The notes under the pieces: generated by a model
Seen by the model: the letters and a program-made list of their open reading frames with translations, nothing else
Database searches by the model: none
What the model was told of the DNA's origin: nothing
Assembly (NCBI RefSeq): GCF_003584105.1
Contig: NZ_QXFO01000018.1
Location: forward strand, 1 to 64,000
DNA length: 64,000 bases
Source of the DNA: Flagellimonas taeanensis
GTDB taxonomy: Bacteria > Bacteroidota > Bacteroidia > Flavobacteriales > Flavobacteriaceae
Direction of reading: 5' to 3'
Made by a program: the position numbers and the translations under genes
Part shown: piece after piece, positions 26,673-34,889 of the stretch
How the letters are laid out: the number at the start of each line of letters is the position of its first letter
How positions within the stretch are numbered: the first letter of the stretch is position 1

Positions 26673-27116
26673 TTAACGTTTTAAAAAGGTCATTCCAATC
26701 TCTAGTCCAGTAGCGAGCTCAAAAAGACTGGTACTTTTAAGCATACGGCTTAGGTCAGTTCTAATGTCTACGAATTTGTCGTGCAAAGGACAGGGTTTTT
26801 GTGCATCACATTCTTTTAGTCCAAGCCCGCAACCCTTATAGATTTTATCCCCATCGATTGCCTTGACAATCATGTTCAATTTTACATTGTCCATTTCCTC
26901 TCTATCAATTTCAAAACCGCCAGTGGGTCCTTTTACCGAATTCACAATATTGTTCCTGGTAAGTTGCTGCAGGATTTTGGCCGTAAAGGCAATGGGGGAA
27001 TCAATTTCCTCAGCGATTTCGGTAACACTTACACGCCTTCCATCCAAGGATTGCAGCGCAATATAAACCGAAGCACGTATACCATATTCGCAAGCTTTAG
27101 AAAACATCATTAGCAA
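26673..27116 (-). CDS. Rrf2-family regulator with three-Cys Fe-S motif (NsrR/IscR-like)
   Basis: 147 aa. A winged HTH with SKACEYGIRASVYIALQS, VTEIAEEIDSPIAFTAKILQQL, and the recognition and wing region NNIVNSVKGPTGGFEI is standard Rrf2. Three cysteines (C-x6-C-x5-C in CGLGLKECDAQKPC) could hold a [2Fe-2S] or [4Fe-4S] cluster as in NsrR or IscR. It is placed upstream of ric, and the same 22-bp palindrome precedes both genes, so I infer an autoregulated NO sensor. Whether it is a true NsrR orthologue is not shown. Confidence 0.87.
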   Translation of the reverse strand: MLMMFSKACEYGIRASVYIALQSLDGRRVSVTEIAEEIDSPIAFTAKILQQLTRNNIVNSVKGPTGGFEIDREEMDNVKLNMIVKAIDGDKIYKGCGLGLKECDAQKPCPLHDKFVDIRTDLSRMLKSTSLFELATGLEIGMTFLKR

Positions 27117-27152
27117 TTAATCTTAATACAAAGATAATCTTTTTATTTAAAT

Positions 27153-27174
27153 AGGATAAAATTGTCCTTTATTA
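27153..27174. promoter_or_regulatory. Candidate Rrf2 operator upstream of the Rrf2 gene
   Basis: Identical over 22 bp to 26639-26660 and lying 37-58 bp before the Rrf2 start. This suggests autoregulation. Confidence 0.6.
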
Positions 27175-27224
27175 TTTTTATTGGGGAGAATCCTACCAAT
27201 CTAAGATAAATTCTCACCTCAATT

Positions 27225-28451
27225 TCATGCGGGATCATTATGTAATGACCAAGATTTCCTCCAGTTTTGAACCAGCATAAAGGAAAGCCCCACGATAATT
27301 AAAAGACTGAAAACAGCCAATACTATTGTTTGCCCTTTAATTGGGCTCCACTGCTGCCAAGCAGCCAAACCCTTGTAGAATATTAGAATTTCTGTTAAGA
27401 TAAATCCTAACATATACAACAGATATGATTTTTGGGAAATTCGAAACAACTTTAAATAATCCATAAGAAAGAATAGACCTATACTAACAACCCCTAAAAA
27501 GGTCAAGTGCAAATAACCAATGGTCAAATCAAGAATGGTGGCCGCCATATTGGAGAAATAGGGGAGTACGGTCAATAGCTGTAAAACTATTTTTATTGAC
27601 ACCAATATGATCACCGACATCAATAGCGAGGATTGCATTTTTGACATGGATAATTCAGAGCGTCGAAGCTTTATTATTTGCCATAAACAAGCAAATGCAT
27701 ATAGTTGTGAAATTGCTCCGACGCCAGCAAGAGTATAAAACCAAAAAGAGGGCTTTGTCCAAAGAGTTGATAAGAAAAAAGTGAAGGTAATGCCCACGTT
27801 GAGACTCAAGAAAAAGCGGACGAAGGTTTTTTTGGAAATTTCCAACACATATTGTTCCCAAACAAAAAGGAATAACCCAACCAGGGCAAGGATCATCCAC
27901 CCATTGTACTGAAAATGCAGGTAAAAATAAATGGACAGTCGATACCAGATTGACTGAGGCCCTATGCTGTTCATAATAGCTCCCAAGGCCCAAGGCCCCA
28001 AACTGGAAATCACCATATAGATTAGGGCGGCTTTTACACATTTCAGCCCCTTGCTATGTTTGTATTTTGGGTCGATGTTTTTCCAGAAATGATGAACGTA
28101 AACGTAGGATACAATCAAGAACAGCGTAGAAAAAACAATGGAAAAGAGGGCATACCCTTGAAATGGGAAGCTCAACAGCATACCGACCAATGTGACTTGA
28201 GTGCACCAAAAAATACGTTTGTAGGTTCGGTTGGATTTCTTTTTTTCCAAAAAGCAAAAATGTAACAAAGTGGTCAAAGCAACATATACCCAACCCAATA
28301 GGGCTATGTGCGAATGCCCATGGACAACAAACTTATAATTGAAATTAAAGCCAAGAATAGGGTAGAAGCGCAGCAATAAGCCAAGTATGGCTGCCACGAG
28401 AAAATATACCATGGCAACTTGGAGATGCGATCGATATGATTTATCCTTCAC
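27225..28451 (-). CDS. Polytopic membrane protein, haem-copper-oxidase/NnrS-like
   Basis: 408 aa with about 12 hydrophobic segments. The second helix carries VVHGHSHIALLGWVY, a His-rich pattern reminiscent of the haem-ligand helix in haem-copper oxidase subunit I-type or NnrS proteins, and other His residues occur in helices (HFQYNGWMILALVG, IGYLHLTFLG). NnrS proteins are haem- and copper-containing and relieve NO stress; genes of this kind are often near denitrification clusters. I cannot decide between an NnrS relative and a catalytically inactive oxidase-like protein. It follows nosY by 33 bp and appears to be part of the nos transcript. Confidence 0.6.
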   Translation of the reverse strand: MKDKSYRSHLQVAMVYFLVAAILGLLLRFYPILGFNFNYKFVVHGHSHIALLGWVYVALTTLLHFCFLEKKKSNRTYKRIFWCTQVTLVGMLLSFPFQGYALFSIVFSTLFLIVSYVYVHHFWKNIDPKYKHSKGLKCVKAALIYMVISSLGPWALGAIMNSIGPQSIWYRLSIYFYLHFQYNGWMILALVGLFLFVWEQYVLEISKKTFVRFFLSLNVGITFTFFLSTLWTKPSFWFYTLAGVGAISQLYAFACLWQIIKLRRSELSMSKMQSSLLMSVIILVSIKIVLQLLTVLPYFSNMAATILDLTIGYLHLTFLGVVSIGLFFLMDYLKLFRISQKSYLLYMLGFILTEILIFYKGLAAWQQWSPIKGQTIVLAVFSLLIIVGLSFMLVQNWRKSWSLHNDPA

Positions 28452-28484
28452 TTTAAATATTTTGAAAAAATGTCTTAATCAAGA

Positions 28485-29267
28485 TTAAAAATCTTTTTTG
28501 CCAGCTTTGTAACGTAACCCCAATATAGGCAGTATGGTCCACAATAAAAGAATGGCCAATGAAATTAGAAAACCTAGATTGGTACCAAAGAACTTTTTGA
28601 AAATGGCTCCTGTGTAACCCAATAGTGCAGAAATATCCAATTTTAGCAATATCAATATTCTGGAAAGATCAATAGGGTTGAGTATAGTAGCCACCAAGGA
28701 GAATTTGTCCAAAGGATATTCTTCAAAAACAATGAGCGACATCAAGAAAAGCCCATCGTAGATCACGGCCAAAAAGAGCCAGAGCAAAACAGCATAGCCA
28801 AAGCCCTTTATCTTGTTTTCGTTCGATATGGCGATCACAAAGGACAATCCCACAAAAATAAAGGTCAAAAATGCCCCAGTGACCAGTAACAGGGAAAAAT
28901 CAAAAATGGCATTGCTCTGCATAAGCCCGTACAATACAAATGGAATCCCCAACCCCAAAACCAAGCTTAGGGTCAGTGAACCGGCCACGCCAAAATACTG
29001 TCCCATAAAAATGGAACTACGTTTTATGGGCTGTGCCAACAAGAGTTCAGTAAATTCTCGGGAATTGTAATAGTACATTACTCCGAATATGGTTCCGATC
29101 AAGGGAATCAGGACAATGATTACGTTCATTAGGGTAATCACAGCCTTGGATACATCGTTGTTCAAGAACAACAATACAAAACCCAGGGCGAGGTAGAACA
29201 AAAAGTAAACATAGCTCCAACGGCTTCGTATAAGATCATAAAAACTGTACTTCAATATTTTAAGCAT
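28485..29267 (-). CDS. nosY: ABC transporter permease NosY
   Basis: 260 aa with six membrane segments. The family block TEFSRELL-like is seen here as YYNSREFTELLLAQPIKRSSIFMGQYFGV, typical of NosY permeases. Together with NosF it forms the ABC transporter that, with NosD, supplies what is needed for maturation of the Cu4S (CuZ) centre of NosZ in the periplasm. Its start overlaps the nosF stop by 8 bp, showing translational coupling. Confidence 0.87.
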   Translation of the reverse strand: MLKILKYSFYDLIRSRWSYVYFLFYLALGFVLLFLNNDVSKAVITLMNVIIVLIPLIGTIFGVMYYYNSREFTELLLAQPIKRSSIFMGQYFGVAGSLTLSLVLGLGIPFVLYGLMQSNAIFDFSLLLVTGAFLTFIFVGLSFVIAISNENKIKGFGYAVLLWLFLAVIYDGLFLMSLIVFEEYPLDKFSLVATILNPIDLSRILILLKLDISALLGYTGAIFKKFFGTNLGFLISLAILLLWTILPILGLRYKAGKKDF

Positions 29268-29970
29268 GACTACCTGTTGTTATGGCCGCAATGGCGTGTT
29301 CAAAATTGGCTTGTTCGGTCTGTTCCAATAGTTTTTCAATGCTTCCTTTAAAATAAATTTCTCCTTCCAGTAGGTATACGATCTCATCCGCCACTTCTTC
29401 CACAAACTGCATTATGTGCGAAGTGATCAAAACGGTTTTTCCATTGGTTTTTTCTTTTTGGATCAATTCCTTTAAACTAATCAATGCCTTGGGATCCAAA
29501 CCTGTGGTAGGTTCATCCAAAATAATCAATGGACTATCAAACATAAAGGTCAAAACAATGTTCACTTTTTGTTTGGTACCACCAGATAGAGTGGATAGTT
29601 TTTTGTTCAAAAACGGTTCTAGGCCAAAGAGGTCGATGAGTTCTTCTTCTTCACTTGAGCTATTTCTGAGATCTTTGATCATGCCAATCAATTCCTTGAC
29701 CTTAATATTGGGCGGAAAATTGGCAATTTGGGGTAGGTAATCGATTTTTTTGCGATACTTCCAGTTTTTTTTGATGGATTCGTTCAATACTGATATTTTG
29801 CCTTTATCGGGAATTACCATGCCTAAAATACTCTTGATTAAAGTGGTTTTACCAGAACCGTTCGGGCCAAGGACGGCATAAATGTTACCCTTGTCAATGG
29901 TGAGGTCGACCCCTTTCAAAACTTCGTTTTTACCAAACTGCTTATAAAGATTGTTTATTTCAATGGTCAT
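29260..29970 (-). CDS. nosF: ABC transporter ATP-binding protein NosF
   Basis: 236 aa. Walker A (GPNGSGKTTL, residues 34-43), Q-loop region, signature LSGGTKQKV (about 128), Walker B (LIILDEPTTGLDP) and the switch His (TSHIMQF) are all present, so the ATPase should be active. It energises NosY in CuZ-site assembly. It overlaps nosD by 4 bp upstream and nosY by 8 bp downstream in a tight nosDFY unit. Confidence 0.92.
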   Translation of the reverse strand: MTIEINNLYKQFGKNEVLKGVDLTIDKGNIYAVLGPNGSGKTTLIKSILGMVIPDKGKISVLNESIKKNWKYRKKIDYLPQIANFPPNIKVKELIGMIKDLRNSSSEEEELIDLFGLEPFLNKKLSTLSGGTKQKVNIVLTFMFDSPLIILDEPTTGLDPKALISLKELIQKEKTNGKTVLITSHIMQFVEEVADEIVYLLEGEIYFKGSIEKLLEQTEQANFEHAIAAITTGSHA

Positions 29971-31217
29971 AATCGTACTTTCATTAAAGGTTGGGCATCT
30001 TTTAAATTGTCGGGCGTAAAAACCGGGGAGACCCTTTCGGAAAAATCAATAATATCCATGAACAGACTCCGCAATAGCACAATGGTCTCCGGAGTACGGT
30101 TGACAACATAAGAAAATAGTTTTACTGGACGATATGGGACATCCCCGATGCCGTCCTTATCCAGATCATAGCCCGTATAACTACTCCAAAAATTACCCTC
30201 AAAGACATTATCGTTGAGTTTACTGTTGTAGGAGATATCAAAGGAATTGTACAAGAAATTATTGCTTTTGAAGCTATTGGTATAGCAAGCCCCGATGACA
30301 CGTATGGCCCAACCATTGCCAATAAAATCGTTGTCGGTGTACTTGATTCGGTTGGATCCTTCTATGTTGATACCGATGGTGTTCTCCTCAAAAATGTTTC
30401 CTTTGATCTCTGCATCGTTGATTTCCTTTAGAAGCATGCCATAGGCAGCTGTACCCCAATTCTTCCGAAAAGTATTATTCTTCATGGTAATGAACTTGGA
30501 GAACATTACGGCCACCCCCGCGCCATTGTTTTCAAAAGTGTTGTTCGTGTAAATATCGTTGTTCGAAAACATAAAATGGAGGCCATATCGGAGGTTGTCC
30601 ATACTTACATTCTCACTAATGGTAACCCGGTCTGAAAACTCCAAATAGATACCGTCACGAGTGCCCTGTATATGGTTTTTTAATACTTCTATGTCCGAAG
30701 AATACCAAAGTTGTATTCCATTACCCGAATTATATTCGTCCACGGCCTCTCCAATAATTCTATTGTGGTACACTTTGCCATGGGAGGATTTCTCCAAATA
30801 GATGCCAAAGAACAATTGCTCCAACACCATGTTCTTAATCTGAAAATTTTTGCTCTGTACCACGCGTATCGCCGCATTGTCCTTGGTATAACTGACCCCT
30901 ACATTGACGATGAAAAATCCATCTAAAGTGACATGGTCCGATGTAACCCTAAAAATCTCCCCTTTTTTTTCACCATCCACGATAGGATAACCAATTCCTC
31001 TTATAACTAAGGGTTTATCCACCAATATTTCAAATTCTCGATACCTGCCCTTTTGAACCAAAAGGGTATCGTACGCATGGGCTCGCGCAATTGTTTCTTT
31101 AATAGAACTGTTTTCACAGGTATTGCAGACCTTCCATATACTTGCCCGCATAGGTGCCCCCATTAAGAACAAGAGGAACCATAAAATGTATTTGCTATTT
31201 GGATGGAATAGAAACAT
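29967..31217 (-). CDS. nosD: Nitrous oxide reductase maturation protein NosD
   Basis: 416 aa. A signal peptide (ILWFLLFLMGAPMRA) leads into a right-handed beta-helix of pectate-lyase-like CASH repeats rich in Asn (NHIQGTRDGIYLEFSDRVTISEN, GLHFMFSNNDIYTNNTFENNGAG). An end block (NFWSSYTGYDLDKDGIGDVPYRP) is diagnostic of NosD. It is periplasmic and works with NosFY to mature the CuZ centre. It lies 32 bp after the PPOX-like gene and overlaps nosF by 4 bp. Confidence 0.93.
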   Translation of the reverse strand: MFLFHPNSKYILWFLLFLMGAPMRASIWKVCNTCENSSIKETIARAHAYDTLLVQKGRYREFEILVDKPLVIRGIGYPIVDGEKKGEIFRVTSDHVTLDGFFIVNVGVSYTKDNAAIRVVQSKNFQIKNMVLEQLFFGIYLEKSSHGKVYHNRIIGEAVDEYNSGNGIQLWYSSDIEVLKNHIQGTRDGIYLEFSDRVTISENVSMDNLRYGLHFMFSNNDIYTNNTFENNGAGVAVMFSKFITMKNNTFRKNWGTAAYGMLLKEINDAEIKGNIFEENTIGINIEGSNRIKYTDNDFIGNGWAIRVIGACYTNSFKSNNFLYNSFDISYNSKLNDNVFEGNFWSSYTGYDLDKDGIGDVPYRPVKLFSYVVNRTPETIVLLRSLFMDIIDFSERVSPVFTPDNLKDAQPLMKVRL

Positions 31218-31249
31218 AAGTGTTTGAAATTTAAAGGGTCTTTACTTCC

Positions 31250-31714
31250 CTAATTTGCGTTTAAATCATGAACTGACTTTCCTGTGATTAGGGTCACAGC
31301 AATACGATATACCACAGGCATTTCCACTTCTTGCAACCTTCCGGAAAAATGACTTAAAAAATGAGGACGCTCCGCATTTTTATGGTCTATGGTTCGCTGC
31401 ACGCCTTCTGCAAATTGTTTTAGATATTGCTTGGCGGAATCTCCCGTAAGCTCTTCGAATCTTCCATGTACTTGTACCGACTCCCAATGACGAAAAGACT
31501 CGATTCTATCGACTTGAAATGTGACTTTGTCGTGTTTTCTTAGGGAATTGATCCGATGTCCATTGGAGGCAAAACATAGAATACTCCTTTCCTCCTTAAG
31601 AAAATAGTAGGTCGATGGAACCACATAGGGTTCGTTTTCGGCGATATAGGCCAAGCGACCGACATAATTGTCAATCAAGAGATGTTCGCATTTTAAGGTA
31701 TCCAAATCTATCAT
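31250..31714 (-). CDS. Pyridoxamine 5'-phosphate oxidase-like flavin-binding protein
   Basis: 154 aa from ATG 31714; the longer frame to 31783 runs into nosL. The split-barrel fold of the NimA/PPOX-like family is seen in CEHLLIDNYVGRLAYIAENEPYVVPSTYYF, FASNGHRINSLRKHDKVTFQVDRI, and WESVQVHGRFEEL. Members bind FMN or haem and many have unknown substrates. It is embedded between nosL (10 bp upstream) and nosD, where it is not a standard nos gene, so a link to redox or cofactor handling in N2O reduction is possible. Confidence 0.8.
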   Translation of the reverse strand: MIDLDTLKCEHLLIDNYVGRLAYIAENEPYVVPSTYYFLKEERSILCFASNGHRINSLRKHDKVTFQVDRIESFRHWESVQVHGRFEELTGDSAKQYLKQFAEGVQRTIDHKNAERPHFLSHFSGRLQEVEMPVVYRIAVTLITGKSVHDLNAN

Positions 31715-31724
31715 TGTACTCGTG

Positions 31725-32159
31725 TTAAAGTTTAAACCTTTTTTTAATTTCCAGCCACGTGTAAACCTTCCCGCCATTTTCATTCAAAACATGTTGGGCA
31801 GCTTGCTCTTCGGAGAAGGCACTAAGGAAAGCTCCCATAGGGCTTGGAATGTTTTCACTGATCAAATAGGTGGCCTTTGTACCGTCCATGAGAGAGCCGG
31901 GCTGGTCAAAATCGTTGACCATTAACATTGCCAAGGTAGATTTGTCTTCATCCTTTAATTGGTTCATCATACATTCAATGGCATCAAAATTAAAGACCTT
32001 ACCTTTCTTGGTAACCAGTTGTGCGGCATGTTGCTTGTCAACAATCGTCATACTGCAGTAATGGCAACCCACATGACCGTAATCAATGGGTTTTGGACTA
32101 ACGGAGCAACCTATGTTACCCGCTAGGATTACAAGAAAAAGGATAATAGATGGTTTCAT
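31725..32159 (-). CDS. nosL: Copper-binding lipoprotein NosL
   Basis: 144 aa. A lipoprotein signal (LFLVILAGNIGC) is followed by the NosL signature HVGCHYCSMTIVDKQHAAQLVTKKGKVFNFDAIECMM, with the CxxCxM copper-binding motif. NosL delivers Cu(I) to NosZ during CuZ assembly and is held at the outer face of a membrane. It follows the 203-aa membrane protein gene by 10 bp and precedes the PPOX-like gene by 10 bp. Confidence 0.93.
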   Translation of the reverse strand: MKPSIILFLVILAGNIGCSVSPKPIDYGHVGCHYCSMTIVDKQHAAQLVTKKGKVFNFDAIECMMNQLKDEDKSTLAMLMVNDFDQPGSLMDGTKATYLISENIPSPMGAFLSAFSEEQAAQHVLNENGGKVYTWLEIKKRFKL

Positions 32160-32169
32160 AATAAATTGA

Positions 32170-32781
32170 TTATTGTTTTTTAGCGTTTTTCCAACCCAAA
32201 ATGCCCGCTGTCAGGGTAAGCATCATGCCTAAGAACATTAACCAGGCTCCAATGGAAGGCAAGGAAGTCACATCAAAATTCAACATTTTTACATGTCCAA
32301 ATAATGGTGGTTTATATGTCATAGGAGTTCCATCGGGGTTGGTCAATTTCATGATGGCGTTGGGATTTAAGTTGGTACCATAATCCACCAACCACTCGTT
32401 GAAATCGTACATGCCCAAAACACCCATTATGGACATCAATGCAAACCAACCGATAAACCATTTATAACTAACTTTGTCAAAGTATCCCAAAAGACCTATT
32501 GATACGCCAATGGCCACCATGATTCCTATAATTTGGGGAAAGGTGCCGAACTCCCACATGTCCTCAGGTTTGGGCAATGTTTGCATTCCAATATAATGGT
32601 TCAGGCCATCAATGTTCTGGATATCAAATTCATTGGCACCTTGCAGCCCACTTATATGAATATGTAAACCCAAGGGATCTGGATATTGCGGTGCGCCCAA
32701 CATAATATTCCAAAGTGGGAAAAGATATAACCCCAACAAGAAGAGCGGGCCAATGATCATAAGTAAACTAGCCTTTTTCAT
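32170..32781 (-). CDS. nos-cluster membrane protein, possible copper-handling role
   Basis: 203 aa. One N-terminal membrane helix (residues 5-27) is followed by an exported loop of about 50 residues rich in possible metal ligands (GLHIHISGLQG, DGLNHYIGM), then three more helices (about 82-100, 107-125 and 172-196). I do not recognise it as a named nos gene; clade II nos clusters contain uncharacterised membrane proteins such as NosB, and this could play a similar part. It sits between nosZ (past a terminator-like hairpin) and nosL, and the start of the nosL reading frame is 10 bp past its end. Confidence 0.65.
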   Translation of the reverse strand: MKKASLLMIIGPLFLLGLYLFPLWNIMLGAPQYPDPLGLHIHISGLQGANEFDIQNIDGLNHYIGMQTLPKPEDMWEFGTFPQIIGIMVAIGVSIGLLGYFDKVSYKWFIGWFALMSIMGVLGMYDFNEWLVDYGTNLNPNAIMKLTNPDGTPMTYKPPLFGHVKMLNFDVTSLPSIGAWLMFLGMMLTLTAGILGWKNAKKQ

Positions 32782-32799
32782 TTTTTTCTATTTAAGGGT

Positions 32800-32847
32800 T
32801 ACAAATTGAGTGCGGTTTTTTGGTCGATGGTTGTATTTCAATTTGTA
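32800..32847. repeat. 10-bp perfect inverted repeat downstream of nosZ
   Basis: TACAAATTGA (32800-32809) and TCAATTTGTA (32838-32847) flank 28 nt. It lies immediately beyond the nosZ terminator, in the nosZ-to-membrane-protein gap. It may fold in the mRNA or bind a regulator of the downstream genes. Confidence 0.45.
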
Positions 32848-32881
32848 AAAAAGCGGGCAGGTCTTAGACGCAGCCCGCTTT
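32847..32881 (-). terminator. Intrinsic terminator/attenuator just after nosZ
   Basis: On the minus strand AAAGCGGGC and GCCCGCTTT make a 9-bp GC-rich stem with a 14-nt loop and a six-T tail (32847-32852). It is 24 bp after the nosZ stop and inside an otherwise co-directional nos cluster. It would make nosZ messages more abundant than those of the assembly genes. Confidence 0.7.
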
Positions 32882-32904
32882 GTTCATTGGTGAATCAATC
32901 CGAA

Positions 32905-34857
32905 CTACTCACCAAGTGACCATTTCAATTCTATATTTGAATTGGCGGGGGAAACCCTTACATATCCTTGCATTTCTTGGTGCAATGCAGAACAAAAATC
33001 GGTACAATAGAACGGCCATACCCCAACTTTTTTGGGTTCCCAAACCGAAGTTTTGGTCTGACCGGGCATAATGAGAAGCTCAGAGGTGTTCTGTCCTATC
33101 ATCGCGAAGCCGTGGGGTACATCGAAATCCTGCTCATGGTTGGTAATGTGGAAGTATACCTTATCCCCAACTTTGATGCCCTCGATATTATCCGGGGTAA
33201 AGTGACTTCGGATAGTGGACATATAAATATGAACCTCGTTCCCGTCCCTAACTACTTTGGCATCTGTTGGAGTTTTTACGGCATAAGGATGTTCGTTTTC
33301 ATCCAATCTGTATATTTTCTGAGACTTAGTAGCCAAAATATCAGCGGGTATTCCAGCTGCGTAATGAGGTTCACCATGCGTAGGGAAATCATATATCAGT
33401 TCCATTTTATCTCCTGAGATATCATAAATCTGAGCAGAGTGTTCCATTTCAGGACCAGTGGGCAAATATCGGTCCTTGGTAATCTTGTTCATGGCCACTA
33501 CATATTTGCCAAATGGTTTTCTGGAGTTGCCTCCGGGAATCATTAAGTGCCCTACGGAGTAATAGGTTGGTTTTCTGTCGATGACCTCCCATGTACCCAA
33601 CTTCCATTTTACCACTTCAGATGAGATGAAAAAGGTGGTATATGCATTACCATTTCCATCAAATTCGGTATGCAATGGGCCGAGTCCACCACTTTTTACT
33701 TGTCCGGCCAATACATCCTCAAACTTAAGGATTGGAATTCCATAGGCTTCTCCATCAAATTTTTCACCCTCAATGGCAGCGATCATTTTATCAAAAGAGT
33801 GTACGGTCAAGTCGGCGGAAAGTTTACCATTTCCAATGATGTATTGACCAGTAGGGTCTACATCACATCCATGAGGTGATTTTGGTGTAGGTAAAAAGTA
33901 TACAGCTCCTGGAACTTTTAATGGATCTACTGTTAATACTTCCTTATTCATAGTGGTTGTAGCCGTATGTGTGCCTTCATCATACACATTGTGTGCATAA
34001 CTGGCAGACATTTTTGTGCCACCTCCATTGTTAACGTATTCTTCAATTTTCTTCCAATTGACAGCGGCAATAAAGTCCTTGTCGTTTTGCGAAGCATTGA
34101 CTTCTTGGAGTGTGTAGGCCTCCTCTGTATTGTAGGTAGTAAAAAAGAACCAGCCATGGGATTTACCTCTACCGGGATGTGATAAATCATAGTTGAATCC
34201 AGGCATCAACAATTGGAATTTTAAATCCATGTGACCATGCTCTGGATTCACGCTAATGAAGGACAAGGATCCCTTAAAGTTGCTCTTGTATTCATTTATG
34301 GGCATGTCCCTTTGGGGAATTGGAACAGAGAAACGTGTGCCGGCAACGACATATTCCGTGTTTTCCGTAATAAAGGAAGAACTGTGGTTACCTGCACTGT
34401 TGGGTACCTCTATAATTTCTTCAGTTTCAAAAGTGCTTAAATTAATACGTGCAATTCTTGGGGTATTGTTTCCGTTGATGAATATCCAACGACCGTCCAA
34501 CTCCCCATTGGTTTGGGATATGTCTGGGTGGTGGGCATCGTCCCAGGGCACAAATCCATGGGATGTATTGAGCATAGGTTTGGTTTCTTCTGAATAACCA
34601 TAACCCGAAGTTGGGAATTGGGAGAATACAGGAATCTCTTTGAACATTCTACCAGAAGGTAATCCGTATACGGTTAGGTTTCCGCTGTATCCTCCGGACA
34701 AAAAAGCGTAAAATTCATCTTGTTCCCCTGGGGCTACATAAACCTTTTCGGCAGCACTGGACGACAGAGCCCCGTTTGAGCTTTGATTCTGTTGACCACA
34801 GGAAACCAACATTAAGAAGGCACCAACGGTCGCTAGCAAATGGTTGTTAATTTTCAT
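32905..34857 (-). CDS. nosZ: Nitrous oxide reductase, lipoprotein-type (clade II-like)
   Basis: 650 aa; reduces N2O to N2. The export signal is Sec-type with a lipobox (GAFLMLVSC), not the twin-arginine signal of clade I enzymes, which with the nosDFY-L order points to atypical (clade II) NosZ. The CuZ ligands are spread over the seven-bladed propeller (DDAHHPD, GNHSSS, LSHPGRGKSHGW, SPHGCDVDPTG, GPLHTEF, GEPHYAAG). The CuA site is at the C-terminus (CTDFCSALHQEM, with the C-x3-C-x3-H-x2-M pattern). All visible motifs are intact, so an active enzyme is expected, anchored to a membrane in the periplasm. The probable electron donor is the cytochrome c encoded two genes upstream. Confidence 0.96.
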   Translation of the reverse strand: MKINNHLLATVGAFLMLVSCGQQNQSSNGALSSSAAEKVYVAPGEQDEFYAFLSGGYSGNLTVYGLPSGRMFKEIPVFSQFPTSGYGYSEETKPMLNTSHGFVPWDDAHHPDISQTNGELDGRWIFINGNNTPRIARINLSTFETEEIIEVPNSAGNHSSSFITENTEYVVAGTRFSVPIPQRDMPINEYKSNFKGSLSFISVNPEHGHMDLKFQLLMPGFNYDLSHPGRGKSHGWFFFTTYNTEEAYTLQEVNASQNDKDFIAAVNWKKIEEYVNNGGGTKMSASYAHNVYDEGTHTATTTMNKEVLTVDPLKVPGAVYFLPTPKSPHGCDVDPTGQYIIGNGKLSADLTVHSFDKMIAAIEGEKFDGEAYGIPILKFEDVLAGQVKSGGLGPLHTEFDGNGNAYTTFFISSEVVKWKLGTWEVIDRKPTYYSVGHLMIPGGNSRKPFGKYVVAMNKITKDRYLPTGPEMEHSAQIYDISGDKMELIYDFPTHGEPHYAAGIPADILATKSQKIYRLDENEHPYAVKTPTDAKVVRDGNEVHIYMSTIRSHFTPDNIEGIKVGDKVYFHITNHEQDFDVPHGFAMIGQNTSELLIMPGQTKTSVWEPKKVGVWPFYCTDFCSALHQEMQGYVRVSPANSNIELKWSLGE

Positions 34858-34889
34858 TGTGTTAGGATTTATCTGTTTTTTTGTTGTGT

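Noticed and set aside
28475..28488. Palindrome TTAATCAAGATTAA at the nosY stop
   Set aside because: Perfect but short and AT-rich, overlapping coding sequence; no matching second copy, so not called an operator.
31715..31783. N-terminal extension of the PPOX-like protein
   Set aside because: It lies within the nosL coding end in another frame; the ATG at 31714 gives the normal family start.
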